Part shown: one piece after another, positions 43,811 to 43,840 of the stretch
Numbering within the stretch: position 1 is the first letter of the stretch
How the letters are laid out: every line of letters begins with the position of its first letter
Origin: Thermoleophilia bacterium
GTDB lineage: Bacteria > Actinomycetota > Thermoleophilia > Gaiellales > JAICJC01
Assembly (NCBI GenBank): GCA_025928655.1
Contig: JAICJC010000012.1
Location: 1-43,840, forward strand
Length of the DNA: 43,840 nucleotides
Direction of reading: 5' to 3'
Translations under genes and position numbers: made by a program
Notes under the pieces: model-generated
Seen by the model: only the letters and a program-made list of their open reading frames with translations
The model's database searches: none
Told to the model about the DNA's origin: nothing

Positions 43811-43840
43811 CTGAGCGCCGCCGCGACGCGAGCGCCCGAC

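Noticed and set aside
1-43840. CRISPR arrays, complete insertion sequences or rRNA genes
   Set aside because: No regularly spaced repeats, no transposase frames with inverted ends and no rRNA motifs were seen by eye.

Overview
The window looks like a chromosomal fragment of a high-GC, environmental actinobacterium, plausibly of a deep branch such as Thermoleophilia. This is an inference from GC content, the leaderless-type gene starts, an LmbU-type regulator, an encapsulin, DUF5996 and Alg13/Alg14-type glycosyltransferases. No rRNA or phylogenetic marker is present to settle it.

The window has two unlike parts. The left part (1 to about 20.9 kb) is loosely packed, with several non-coding gaps of 0.3-1 kb. 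Intact genes there are: a sugar-type ABC solute-binding lipoprotein, a muconolactone-isomerase-like protein, an encapsulin with its encapsulated ferritin, DUF5996, YceI, an amidohydrolase, an LmbU-type regulator, two STAS proteins, DUF488, a PQQ-type sugar dehydrogenase and a folE/FAD-reductase/STAS operon. These sit among at least eight broken genes: two universal stress proteins, CorA, NDH-2, an FMN hydroxyacid dehydrogenase, OsmC, a membrane protein and a tyrosine integrase, plus a deaminase with a truncated C-terminus. The left part ends with the integrase remnant next to the 3' end of a tRNA-Pro gene, which suggests an old, decaying integrated island.

The right part (20.9-43.8 kb) is dense and I saw no frameshift in it. 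It holds a VOC protein, an AAA ATPase, an L,D-transpeptidase, a cupin, tRNA-Arg, a NarL-type two-component system, a phosphotransferase, an exopolysaccharide operon (28.5-36.8 kb), MgtC, a GH5 glycosidase lipoprotein with a phosphoesterase-like protein, an OmpR-type two-component system, an RsbW-like kinase and several small conserved proteins.

The most interesting system is the eight-gene operon at 28542-36811. It encodes a Wzc-like chain-length/tyrosine-kinase protein whose Walker A lysine is replaced by Thr, a split Alg14/Alg13-like glycosyltransferase, three different sulfotransferases, an O-antigen-ligase/polymerase-like protein and a Wzx-like flippase. Almost every gene overlaps the next by 1-4 nt. 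I infer a sulfated exopolysaccharide pathway.

A second recurring signal is TANNNT placed 6-8 nt before the start codon of at least a dozen genes on both strands. This is the layout of leaderless transcription, and it decides several start codons here. Small repeats also stand out: two REP-like hairpins with a GGGGTC/GACCCC core, and two copies of a 16-bp palindrome GTCCCGCCGGCGGGAC.
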